DNA of 64,000 nt from Pseudisothecium myosuroides (Eukaryota > Streptophyta > Bryopsida > Hypnales > Lembophyllaceae): positions 18,873,452-18,937,451 of the forward strand of contig OX637294.1 of assembly GCA_951799445.1 (NCBI GenBank). Direction: 5' to 3'. The notes beneath the pieces are model-generated. The model had not been told where the DNA came from. It worked only from the letters and a program-made list of their open reading frames with translations, and made no database searches. Shown in pieces: positions 33,031 to 44,031 of the stretch. The position numbers and the translations under genes were made by a program. The first letter of the stretch is position 1; each line of letters begins with the position of its first letter.

Positions 33031-36000
33031 ATGTCGTTGTCCAACAGCATTGCTGGACGTCGCTCGGCTCCAGCGTACCACACCCGACAGGCCACTCGAG
33101 CTGCGACACAAAACGACACAGACAAGTCCTCAGAGCAAGCATCGGACTCGTCTCGGAAACGCAGACAAGGAAAAGAAAGGGAGGACGAAGGACGTGATGA
33201 CCGCAAGCGAGGCAAGGCCGTACACAGTGACAACGGCTCCTCAAGAGGTGCACAGGCAACGACTAAGATCAGCGCTCCTCCTCTGAACGTCGGAGTGGCG
33301 GAGGCGCAGACGAACGCATCCTTCGAAATCGGGGACCCACACATCCCTGTGATCACACCGCCTTGGTCTACCATGTCCAATGCTGTGGAGACTTTCTTGC
33401 CGACGGACCGGAACCCTATTTTTGTTCGTGTCTCCACTGCGGCCATGGCTCAGGAAGGATCAAGCGAGCGAACGCAGACAAACTCCCTCTCCGTTGTAGG
33501 ACTGGCTGTGCAGTCATATGTGCAAACACAGACAGGGATGCTCATGTACGTCATTCTGCTCCACGACGGGCGCCATGTGCATGTGCCCTGCGGCGAGGTG
33601 GAGCCACTACTTCTCGTCAAGGACAGTGACGACGGGGGGACGGTCAGCCTTGACAGTGACATCCCAAAGCCCTACATTCCAGGAGCACCCGCGTTTCCTT
33701 TCCCAAGCGAGGACAGGAGCCTTACCTTAGCAATTCCTGGGCAGTCTTGGACGCAGACGACCTCCCTCGCGGCCGCCGCCGCTGCGCTAGCTGCAGACGA
33801 GGAATCCTGGCAGTCGTGGATTGACTTCGACAACTTCAGTCAATATGGAGCTCCGGAGGCCTTCGTTGCTGTCGATACGGTGGACTCCATGCGCATGCCC
33901 GCCCAGGACGGATCCATCAGTGCCCACTCTGCACCCCTTCCGCCAACCCTAGCGCAGAGGACTGCAACCGCTCCTCCTACGATGCAGCAACAGCGAACCA
34001 CGGCCAGCGTGTCCCTCACATAAATTCTCCGAGCAGTGCTGCAGAAGTCTGTTGCGACACCCCACTTGCCGGCTGAATGTCGACACACGAGGAGCACGTT
34101 CTCTGCAAATGTCGAATGTGCATCGCACACTGCGAAGATGATCGAGAGGACACCGTTGCTCGCGACGGCCACTGTCCCCATTCTTGCGCTGCAGAAGACT
34201 GCTGGCGCTGACGTTGCGGCCGCGTTGTCAGGGAGGGACGCTGGAAGTTTGCCCGTGCTGGCAGCGCGTCGTGGGACCCCCTCCGTCGTTTCTGGCATCG
34301 CCATGTCGCTGGACAGGGTACCGGGCGTTCGGCGTTCGCGACGTCTACTCAGCGGGCGCGAGACTGGAGGAAGCAGTTTGATGAAGGCGCCGACCGAGAG
34401 TCTTCGCGCTGCTGCATCACGTGTGAACAAGGTTGAGAATTGTTCGACGCCGGAAGTGGCCGCTGGCGTGCAGCAGAGGCATCAGTTTCAGGCAACGATG
34501 GCTACTGTACTGCCAGAAACGGCAGCTGCGGCAGCAGCAACAGCGGACGCGGCCACCGCAGCAGGAGCTGCTCCGGCACCTCGTCAGCGCAGGCGTCGCG
34601 ACAGACCCGTCTCTGCAGCCGCGGCGCGTCTGGCCTTCTTGGCAACATTCGCGGAGCACACATGGGCGATGCATCACTGGTCTTACGGCCACGGAAGTCC
34701 AGCCTTCAGGGGACCCAGTGGCGGGCCTACTTTTCCGTTTCTCCGAATGCCAACGAAGGGAGCGCTATTTTCTCGCTTCTGGTTGGAGAAGACATTGCAG
34801 CGAATTTGCGATTAAACAAATCGGTATGCAAGTCAGGTGCATTGGAGGACCCATTGGCCCATTGGCGGAGGAAGATGGTGGCGTCTGGAGAGGCCGGAGC
34901 TGAAGGCATACATTGCTATCAACTTGCTCATGGGCATTAAATGGCTCCCCAATCATTGTTGCTACTGGAACCGCAGTAATCAGTTTCTCTATTGTCCTAG
35001 CATTTCGAACATCATGACATGCCGTCGTTACGAGGACATAAGTCGCTGTTTACATGTGGCAGATGATCGACTTCTTGGTGTTCCGGGTGAGGACACTGAG
35101 CTTGATCGTCTTCGAAAAATGCGTTGGCTCCTCGTGGAGATGAGGGCGCGCTTCAAGTCCAACTGGAATCTCCATTAGGAGCTTACCGTTGATGAGACTA
35201 TGATAGCGTACAAGGGCAAATACTGCCCCGTGCGCCAATATATGCCAAGGAAACCGACGCGCTGGGGGGTGAAAGTCTGGTGTTTGGCCGACGCAGTTCA
35301 CAAGTATTTGTATGATTTTGAAATATACACTGGCTCTGCGAGCCGAACGTCCTTCACAGGACGAGAAGGTGGCAAACCAAAATCCCCTCACGAAGTGGTT
35401 CTTCACTTGATGCAAGGATTGCATGGGCGCTCGCACGTAGTGTGCACCGATAACTATTTCACGTCCGTGAAGCTTCTAGTGGAGTTACGGTCACTTGGCA
35501 CCTTTGGCGTTGGAACTGTTCGAATCAATCGCCTTGGATTGCCGAAGTCGTTGCTTGACATGAAGGCTCTTTTGCGAGAGCCTCATGGAACCCTTCGTTG
35601 GCGGATGCACAGCAGTCGTGATATCTCATGTGTGGTTTTCGTGGACCGTAAACCTGTTGCATTGCTCTCCAGTTACTACACACCTGTTCCAACGCCAAAT
35701 GCAGAGTGGCCTACAGTACCGAGACGAGTTGATGGCGAGCTGACGGACTTAGACACCTCGCCCGTTCACAAAGCTTACGTGGAATATATGAGAGGAGTTG
35801 ACGTCGGTGATCAGCTGCGAGGCTCTTACTCGTGTCAGACCCGAAGTCATAAGTGGTGGCACAAAATATTCATGTACCTCATAGACACTTCAGTTGTCAA
35901 TGCGTTCATTTTGCACAAGGTAGCGGCGGACCAACTCGGCAGGGGTCCACAGTCACATCTGAAGTTTCAACTGCAGCTCGCGAACGAGCTGAGCAGGCCG

Positions 36001-36081
36001 TGGTCAATGCAGAGGGGGGCAGTCTCTCATCTTCGTCTTTCCAGCCCGGGTGTTCACGGTCTGGTTCGGAGCAACAGGTGA
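33031..36081 (+). pseudogene. piggyBac transposase with three in-frame stops
   Basis: A single reading frame runs from an ATG at 33031 to 36081 (about 1,017 codons), interrupted only by TAA at 34021, TAA at 34813 and TAG at 35176. The N-terminal third is low-complexity but has YVILLHDGRHVHVP, which looks like a small Tudor-like fold. The DDE_Tnp_1_7 domain starts about 34780: TNRYA straight after the second stop, ELKAYIAINLLMGI, and YWNRSNQFLY. The acidic residues expected for catalysis are present in TVDETMIAYKG, VVCTDNYFTS and GVDVGDQL, followed by SHKWWHKIFMYLIDTSVVNA. A Cys/His-rich tail (CNVCMHK, CTCTERFH) sits at about 36215-36280 in another frame, so one frame change is likely. The second and third stops replace codons expected to be Glu/Gln and Gln. 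The element cannot make full-length protein unless stops are spliced out or read through. Confidence 0.88.
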
Positions 36082-36209
36082 CGGAAATGCAGATTCTGCT
36101 TTGGCAGCACGAGGACGAATTTATTGTGCCCGCAATGCGGCGGCGTCTATCTCCTTCTTGGAGAATGTTTCCACCGCAGTCACTATGTTCTTAGGAGGTG
36201 AAGCTTCGA

Positions 36210-36290
36210 ATTCCACGTCGAAGCATGTGCAACGTGTGCATGCACAAGGTCGGCTGCACTTGTACAGAACGTTTTCATGAGATGGACGCG
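36210..36290 (+). pseudogene. Cys-rich C-terminal tail of the piggyBac transposase, out of frame
   Basis: Encodes RRSMCNVCMHK followed by CTCTERFH. PiggyBac transposases end in a zinc-binding Cys-rich domain with CxxC and CxxCxxxxH-like spacing. The frame differs from the main transposase frame, and a TAG precedes the segment. Confidence 0.45.
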
Positions 36291-37420
36291 GCATGTAGCA
36301 GTTACAGGAGTGAGCCAACCGTCACAACTTCCGGTGACCTCCAGCGTATATGTACAGCTATAGGGACGACGGATATAAACTACCTTGGAGCAGTGCTAGA
36401 CGTAGAATAAATTCGTGACCGCTGCTGTTGTTTCATGCACAGACTGTGCGGAGTCACGATGTCATTTGCTGGTGTTGTCGCACGTTGCCTTCTCGATGCT
36501 CATGAGCATCTGCGCAGCTGTATACAGGGCCCGTGCCAGCAGCAGCATAGCTAGAAGTAGTACTGATCTTGGGTCTCCATGAGAGGACCTTGAATGTACA
36601 CAACTAAATGAATGCATTGCCCATTTTGTTATGTATAATTGAGGTATTCGAAGTTTCCATTGTGCAATGTTGTAGTCTGTGGGACAAGGGCAACTCGTAT
36701 GCACAGGTTGGAGACCCCGAGTCTGTGAAGCCTTCGTAGACCGACACCAACAGGCGCAGGGCTATCCATTTGCTGCGCGAATGTGTTGCCGTCCACATTC
36801 TAATCTTCGCAGTCTTTGACTTTGGAGACCAATTTTTGTAATTGAAAACTGTTGTTTATGAGGTGTGCTGACATGTGAAACTCCGAAGTTGACATCATCC
36901 TTCTTGTCTTATTCATTGCGGGCATAGCCGAGAAAAGATTCTGGTCTGTGGGGCAGCGCGGTTGTCATGGAAGCCCTGCACGTTGGGCAGGACCACGTGG
37001 AGGCATACGATACCCCGACGAAGTATTCTTGCAAAGGCACTGTGAGTGCGAGACATTGCAAGGTCGTCATCTCCCTCAGGAATTACAGTTGCTGCGATTG
37101 AGTGACTCCCAGCGCTTCGGGACATGAAGTACTACCATTGCTGTTTTTTTCGTAATTAAAAAAAAAAATTGGGACTAGAAGAAGTTCAATCGCACGAGCA
37201 GTGCAGCGCCTGCCCGGCATGGTCAACGTCCATTTTCCAGTAGTCAAAGCTTATAATCTGTGCATCGCCGCAACGTTTCACTGGATCCTTTTCAGTTTTT
37301 CACTCTACTCCTAAAGCAAGAGAAGATCATGTGGTTCGATTTGGTACAGCACTGTTTTCGTGCTTCAATCACGGCATGCAACATTTCCATGTCTACGCAG
37401 CTTTTTCTGCACTGCTCTTG

Positions 37421-37438
37421 ACTCGGTCCGCTAAAAAG
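37421..37438. repeat. Right terminal inverted repeat of the piggyBac transposon
   Basis: ACTCGGTCCGCTAAAAAG directly precedes TTAA at 37439-37442 and is an imperfect inverted copy of the left end. Confidence 0.85.
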
Positions 37439-37666
37439 TTAAATAAAATGAGATGTAGAAAATGTTGGTTTGCATATTTATTATAAAAAATTCACAATAT
37501 ATATATGAAGAATTGAAGTACCTATGTGTAATTTTTAAAATCCATACAAGAAGTTCCCTTGAACTAAAACTAAAATTCAATTGCAATGTTTTATTTATAA
37601 TAAAGAAGTCTTAATTAGAAAGCATCTAAATTCGTTCCTACGACCCTTAGTAACAATACTCTTTAA

Positions 37667-38627
37667 CCCCTCATCGCCTGAGGGGACAAAAAGTGTCCTC
37701 ATGTATAATTCAAAGTGTTGTAACTTTTGCATCCGAGATCCAAATTCAATAAAACTTGTTGGGAAAGTTGCGCTCTCTCTTCTAGTTTGTGTGGTAAAAT
37801 TTTCAGATCAATACAAGATTTACAAATTAAATGGGAGCCAATCAAAGTTCACAGGTTCAATTTGAATTCACCAAACTGCATTTGATGGCTGAAACTTTGG
37901 GGGGGTGTATCTCCTTCATACAATGTTCGTTTTCAATAAAATTTGTTGGGTTGTGTTCCCCTTTTAGTCTAGTTATTGTGGTAAAATTTTCATGTCAATA
38001 CAATCTTCTTTGAATGTTTGGGAGCAATTCGAAATTTAAAATCCAGCCATTTTCGGATTACAGTGAAATTTGGCGGCTTGTAACTTCTTCATACAATGTC
38101 CATTTTCAATCATTTCTTTTTTGAAAGTTGCGCATACTAGTCTAGTTTGTGTGGCTAAAATTTCACTTGAATCCAAAAAGTAATGAATGACTGAGATGCT
38201 TTTTAGTGGAGGAGGTTTAGCCTTACATGGTGGTTTTTTGCAACTTTTCATGCTATTTTTTGACATTTCAAATCTGTTTTGCAGACACATTGAGTCAATT
38301 GAATGATTTTTTTTTTCACCAATGTGTTTGTATGTTGATTTTGAATCACTTTATAGTCTCAAGTTTTTTCATTTGAGTAGGTTTAGAAGTCGAATTTCAC
38401 CTCCAAATGTGCTTTTTGGAAATTTTCAGCATCTTTTTTTAACACTAAAACATTATAATCTTTCAATCCATGCGGTCAAATGGCTTCAGATTTTTTCTGT
38501 GTCATCTACAACATGTTCACTACAATATTGTACGGTTAAGATTTCCATAACTTAGCGACATCTAAATTTACAACACTTCAAAAGCAACGCTGTTTTTGAC
38601 CTCGTTTGGACTTCAGGCGATGAGGGG
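37667..38627 (+). mobile_element. piggyBac-type non-autonomous element, copy 2
   Basis: TTAA at 37663-37666 and 38628-38631; ends CCCCTCATCGCCTGA and TCAGGCGATGAGGGG are perfect 15-base inverted repeats. 961 bases, no coding capacity. It aligns in inverted orientation with 29558-30516, so the big piggyBac sits between two oppositely oriented members of one subfamily. Confidence 0.9.
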
Positions 38628-38708
38628 TTAACACCAAGAGCAAACATACCCTAAATGTAGCAAGTTTAGCATCAGTTTAGCAACTTGAGCAAATCAAATT
38701 TGAAAATC

Positions 38709-40964
38709 ATGGCCGCAATGGCTGCGTGCTCGCTTTCACCGGCCAGCAGCATGAGCTTCGCTTTCTCAGGAGAAAACTCACTGCAGGGAGGTCGGAGAGA
38801 GCTTCATGGCCAAGGAAGACGGCGTTCGGAGATGCACGCGTGGGCGTGCAAGGCGGAAGAAGAAGAAAATGAGAGGAAGGAGGCCGTGAGTAATCCTCTG
38901 GATTTGCAGGGGGAGTTTCGGAAAGCTTTAGAAAGTGACGAGTCCAAGGTCCGGCGTGATGCGGCTAATGTACAGTACAGCACATTTAGGTTTGGAGCCT
39001 CATGTTTTGTATATGGGTTTTGAGTGGGGCGTCGAAGGACTTCCTTTTTTCCAATTTGATTCTTACCTACACATACATGCAAGGATTCCAGTGATACTCC
39101 CTCCGTCCTGAAATGAGGGTTCGCAGGGCAGAAACATTTGATTACCAATTTCGTTGATCATGTTATGAAAAAACATAAATCTATATCACCAAAATCAATG
39201 AAGAACATTTCACGTGTTTATTGCAACCTGACTAAAATGGGACAAAATAGAGTCGGAGGGAGTACAAAGTTTGGCCCAGTCCGAATAATATTTTCCAGTC
39301 GCATTGGTCCATATCACCCTGGATCTTATGGTTTTATGACTCTCGTGAAAGTTCATACGTGTTGGATGAGTTGCTTGGGATTAGGGTTGCGATCGGGAAG
39401 GGGAAAGGCTTGAATTCTTGCTAGTAATGTCCATTTTACTCGACAGGCATTGTTGAAAGATTTGGCTGGAGCTACTGTACAAAGCTCGTCTCAGAGAAGA
39501 AGAGAGAGCTGGATGAGTTGAATCGCCGGGAGAAGAAAGCGGAGGAGTTGCAGTCGTTTCTTCAGCGTTTGGATGATGATCAGGAAGTCGTGGATGGTGC
39601 GGTAAGGTTCATTAATTTCAACTAAGAACGGAGCCTGTTGCATTGCAACAACACCAAACAGGTTTCATGGAGAAGATGTTTGGATGTCCTGAGGGTTTAG
39701 CAAGAACAAATTCATCAATGAAAAACTGTACGCATGAGAACGTGAAAAATGAAAATTTGTGATACAGGTTGTACTAGCTCTAAGTCTCATGAAACAGGAC
39801 GAACACCATGAATTAATGTTTTACACTTCCAACACTTGAGTAAGTCTGCTTGTTTCTTTTGAGAGGATAGTAACTATGATCAATTTCCAAGAGGAATCAG
39901 GGAGGCTTTGGAAATACCATTCATACTTCACAGCTGCCGTGGAGTAATGATAGTTTTGGCAGTGTCCCTACTTGATTGGCATGTACATGATGAGACTGGA
40001 TGTTTGGAGAGCTTCTCTAGAAAAGTTTGATGTTTGTAAGGTGCAGTGGGTTGATAGTTAAACGTTTGTGATGCAGGCAGCAGCTGTCTCTGCAATTGCT
40101 GGCACTTTTGCCAGTATCCCTTTCACAATTGCCGTTGATGGAGGCTTGAGTTTGGGGGCTCTTTTAAGCCAAGCCGGCATTTTAGTCAGCTGTGCCTTGT
40201 TCGGTGTGACGTACCGATATGCCATTCGTCGAGACCTGGGAAATTTACAACTGAAATCCGGAGTCGCCGCTGCCTTTGGCTTAGTTAGAGGTGAGAGAAT
40301 GGTTTCCATCTCCCTTATAAGAAATTCCAGTCATTTGGCGCTCACGACTCTGCGTTCCCTGTTTTCGTTAGAGCACAATCCCTGTAGAACTTTGGTTTTG
40401 CATCATGTCACTTGTCCTTCTTTACAAATAGAAAATCTCTTGCTGAAAGACTCTAAACCTTAATAAGTGTGACTTCGATACCTGGATAGTGGACTTCTTG
40501 AATAGAAGTCAGGGACCAAACCTGCAATGTTTTCTTCTAGTCATAGAGCTGATTATTTGAGAATGTTGCACAAGATCATTGCTGGTGCTCAGTCTAAATC
40601 TGCTTACGATGTTTGCACAGGTGCTGGATATGCTACACAAGCTCTTCCTGGATTTCCAGAAACGGGGGTCGATGGTATCCTGAAGGCAAGCTTAGTTACT
40701 GGAGAGAGTGTGCTCATCTTCCTAACTCCAGCAGTAGCATTAGATTATTGTCTACGAGTGAATGTACTTGGCCTCTTTCCCTTAAAAGGAACAGCCTTAG
40801 TTACTAACTACCATGTCAATCTTGGCGCATTCAATAATGAAGGAATAGGTGCTGTCAAAGTATTCTTCATTTTTGCTTCTCATTCAGAACTGCAAAGCCT
40901 TCCATTTCCAGAACGTTTCCTTCATTTCTTCATGCAGATGAGCCTGGGGAAGGACTCGAATTAG
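38709..40964 (+). CDS. Putative plastid membrane protein of unknown function, four exons
   Basis: Exon 1 begins at the ATG at 38709; the upstream in-frame TTG is not credible. It encodes a Ser/Ala/Arg-rich leader like a plastid transit peptide, then an acidic helix (to about 38969). Exon 2 (39447-39601) reads ERFGWSYCTKLVSEKKREL and a charged coiled-coil stretch. Exon 3 (40077-40290) has two likely membrane segments (AIAGTFASIPFTIAV and AGILVSCALFGVTYRYAIRR) and LKSGVAAAFGLVRG. Exon 4 (40621-40964) has GVDGILKASLVTGESVLIFL and AVALDYCLR. Exons 2-3-4 join in phase with GT-AG sites. The exon 1-2 junction does not: the obvious donor (GTACAG at 38970) gives the wrong phase, so there is another donor, a missed mini-exon or a frameshift. 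The pattern recalls conserved chloroplast proteins of plants; I cannot name the family. The true end in exon 4 is uncertain. Confidence 0.7.
39097..39262. mobile_element. Stowaway-type MITE in an intron
   Basis: CTCCCTCCGTCC and the inverted GTCGGAGGGAG form the ends, flanked by TA at 39095-39096 and 39263-39264. The 166-bp length, TA target and CTCCCTCCGT ends are the classical Stowaway signature (Tc1/mariner group). It lies in the intron between exons 1 and 2 of the plastid-protein gene. Confidence 0.9.
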
Positions 40965-43900
40965 GTATCAATCGGAAGAGGTCGAGATTTCCTGCAAGTC
41001 ACGGGGATTGTTCTCTGAATATAGAAGAGAACTCCAGCCACCGACCTTCTTCTCGTTGATTTCAATTTGTCCATTAGGGATCAATGTCTTTGACTTCCAT
41101 CCTTCAATCTTCTTGAGACAGTGGATTCAGAAAACCATAATTAGAAATAGTCATTGGCAGCTCATGCACCTGCAATGAAGCACTCTGCCATCTTTGTTTC
41201 TAAGAAATAATGTCCATACAGTAGGCTCTACCGAAACTCTTAACCCCAAAGCTTTAAGGAACCCCACTTTATCTTGGGCAAGCTCTTCTGACTTCAAATT
41301 TTGAAATTTTGTACAAAATCTTTAGGATAGGCCCTAATCATGGTGCCCTACTTGTGAAGTTTTGGTTCATGTCATTTCAATAAATATTGCCAAAGTTGTA
41401 AGGACTTCTGTGATATCAATGTCAAAGCAAGCGAGCAAAAAGTTACTCCCTCCATCCCAAAATGATCTTCTTGTTGGAGAAAATGATTGGAATTAAGGCT
41501 AAAAATAACATTTTAAAACCCATTTCGTATTGTAAGTAGAGTTGAGTGCACTCCTATCATTCCAAAAATTGAGTTTTGGAGCCCTTTTCAAAGTGCAATT
41601 TGGAGTACTAAGAAATGAAATTTTGAGGGCATTTTCAAAGAGCATCAATGGGCACTTAATTGTTGAGTGTGAGGTTGTCATTTTGTTAACAATGAATATA
41701 GGTCCAAGATCATGTGTAGACCTCTATTCCACCTCCCAAAACTTCATCTCCTTCCATTGGGCAACACTCAAAGAGATGCAAAAAAACAAGAACGAATAGT
41801 GTTGATTGACCCCTTCAGTCCCTTCATTCATTTTTCAATTAATGATTCTATGAATGGAAGGAAAACTACTACTCAAAATTTTTTTTTGGTCCTAAATAGT
41901 AATCGAAGGTCAAATCTGACCTATTCACAATGTCACAAAGTGCAACAAGATCATAGGGAGGGAGTATATTTTTATAAAATTTTAAAATTTTAAAAAATAG
42001 ACTAATTCTTGTTCCAAAAGTTTATACCATCCTATTCTAACCATTGAGAGAGAAAAAAAAACATAGTTTTATTTTACAAATCATTTGTTGAATTCAATGA
42101 GAGGAATTTTCAAATTAAAAAAATATAGAGAGAGAGAGATTTTTTTTTACTAGAACATTTTTACCATTGGAATTGACATATCTTGATTTCATTCCAAAAT
42201 TATTAGTAATTTAGGTATCTCTTTCATCATGTAAGACCTTCCATTTAATAAATTATCTTAAGATGAATATCATGTTAGTTTTTATTGAATTTTTATTCAT
42301 GTGTTTTCAATCCAATTTCCAACATGAGGACTAAAATGCACAAGTAATGAAGGGCACATGGTTGTTTTTTTAAATATTGAAAGACCAAACTTCACTTTTG
42401 GTAAGGGCTAGAAGAACTACTTTTTTAAGTTTAGGCATCATAATCTTGCTATCAATATAATTTTGAACTCTAAAATAGTTTGGGAAGATATACTCAAATA
42501 AGTTTTAAAAAATAGATTGCGTTGTTGGATTTATAGTGAAATACAAAATCATGAAGATTATTTTAATAAGATCACGCTTGTTTTGACAAAGAGTATTTTG
42601 AATCTTCTTTTGGCCTATAAATATCAAAGAACTTATAGATCAATTGACTATAAAAGTCAATTGTCAATCATCTCATGATTTATTTCAAGAAAATAGAGGA
42701 GCACAAACTCTAATTTCATCAATCGGTTCAATATATGTGACTAAAATGATGAACTAGAACACTTTAAATCAATCAAGTATTGTCAAGAATCTTCAAATAC
42801 AATTTAGGGTCTTTTTTGTCAGTTCCTAGATTTTCCCACAAGATTGAGAACTGCGGAATACTCATCCTAAGTGCATTTCTATTCATCGCAAGATACCTTA
42901 TCAATATTGGTTAATCTAAAATCTAGGAAGCTTGTAGAAGACTAATAGTTTTGATGAATGATTTTTAAAAAACTATAGAAACAAACAGTGCACCTATTCA
43001 TCTTGAAACATGATATTTTTTGGCTAACTATGTATGTGATAGGGCCACGTCCTTCTAAGATTAAATAGCATTGTCAATTGTCATACTTGGTTATAAAAAA
43101 ATCAAAGCATATTGAAGTAGATTATTCAATCAAAGCTTAAATTGAAGGAAAAATCTTCGGGATGTTTTTGGTGGTAGACCAAACACATTGTCTTTTATGT
43201 CTTTGCTTGTTCCATGTCACCAATCCCTATGAATCCAACTAATTTTGGCCAACAAATCACAATGCCACCTCCCAATGTTAATTTTGTTGGTGAAATTTTA
43301 GGAACAATTTTTTTACAAATTCCTTTCTTTCATCAAAAAAGACATCTTCTTGTGCATCAAATAGTGATTGATAATCATTAAAACATAGTTGAAATCATCA
43401 AAATAGAACTAACATACACATGAAAAATGCTACTTAATCTAGAAATGGCTACGAGATAAAACTTGTTATCGATACTATTAAAAAAAATTGAAATGCGTAA
43501 CAGGAACATTGCTACCGAAGCTCTGCTCAATTCCCATTCCATTCCATTGCTACCGAAGCTCTGCGCAATCCCCATTTCGGTTCCATGAACGCGCGAATCA
43601 AAGCTATTGCCGGAAGCTCAGTTGCAAAAGCAGGAATGAATTTGCAAGTAAATAAGAATTCAAAGCGAGAATCGATCTTGGGGTTCACAATGTCTTACTT
43701 GTAATGAAATTACTTGTCCACACTGAGGTGGATCTCCTCGGAACCGTGTACAGTTTGGCAATTGCAAGCCGAAAAAGGAGTCCACAACGACATAGCATTG
43801 TACAAACCTCGAGGGAAAAAAACTTTTAGCAAACACAAACTCCTTCTCCAGCTTCCTCCTTTCGCCATTAAATCTATGATCCACTCCACATCCTAACTAT

Positions 43901-44031
43901 TTCATATCAATGTATGCATTCCACAGACTAATTATACAAGTACAATCCCCATTTCGGTTCCATGAACGTGTAAAAGCTCGTGCACAAGCAAGCAGGAATG
44001 AATGTCCAAGTAAGGAAGCCAATTCAGGGGG
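40965..44031. other. Gene-free stretch with one Stowaway-like element
   Basis: Apart from the element at 41446-41964, this is AT-rich with an AG microsatellite at about 42127-42138. At 43500-43590 the phrase GCTACCGAAGCTCTGC occurs twice in direct repeat. No gene was recognised. Confidence 0.4.
41446..41964. mobile_element. Larger Stowaway-like element
   Basis: TA, then CTCCCTCCATCCCAAAATGA; the right side has TCATAGGGAGGGAG, then TA. Inner words AAGATCAT / ATGATCTT extend the inverted repeat. 519 bases with no coding function. Confidence 0.85.

Larger units (their letters stand above)
31140..37438 (+). mobile_element. Full-length piggyBac transposon, 6.3 kb, TTAA-flanked
   Basis: TTAA lies at 31136-31139 and again at 37439-37442. 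Left end CCCCTTAGCGGGTCGACG and right end, read inward, CTTTTTAGCGGACCGAGTC share the core TTAGCGG..CGA. A subterminal motif also recurs in opposite orientation: CCAGAAAATGGACG at 31159-31172 and CGTCCATTTTCCAG at 37227-37240, comparable to the internal repeats of known piggyBac elements. It encodes a piggyBac transposase on the plus strand, now with stops. The coding part is clearly GC-richer than the AT-rich flanks. About 1.9 kb of leader precedes and 1.2 kb follows the transposase region; no second gene was recognised there. Confidence 0.93.

Noticed and set aside
33031..36081. In-frame TAA and TAG at Gln-like positions as a sign of a TAR=Gln genetic code
   Set aside because: The lactone oxidase, mtACP and carrier genes are open over hundreds of codons without internal TAA/TAG and end with TAG or TGA in the right place. 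The stops are better explained as mutations in a dead transposon.
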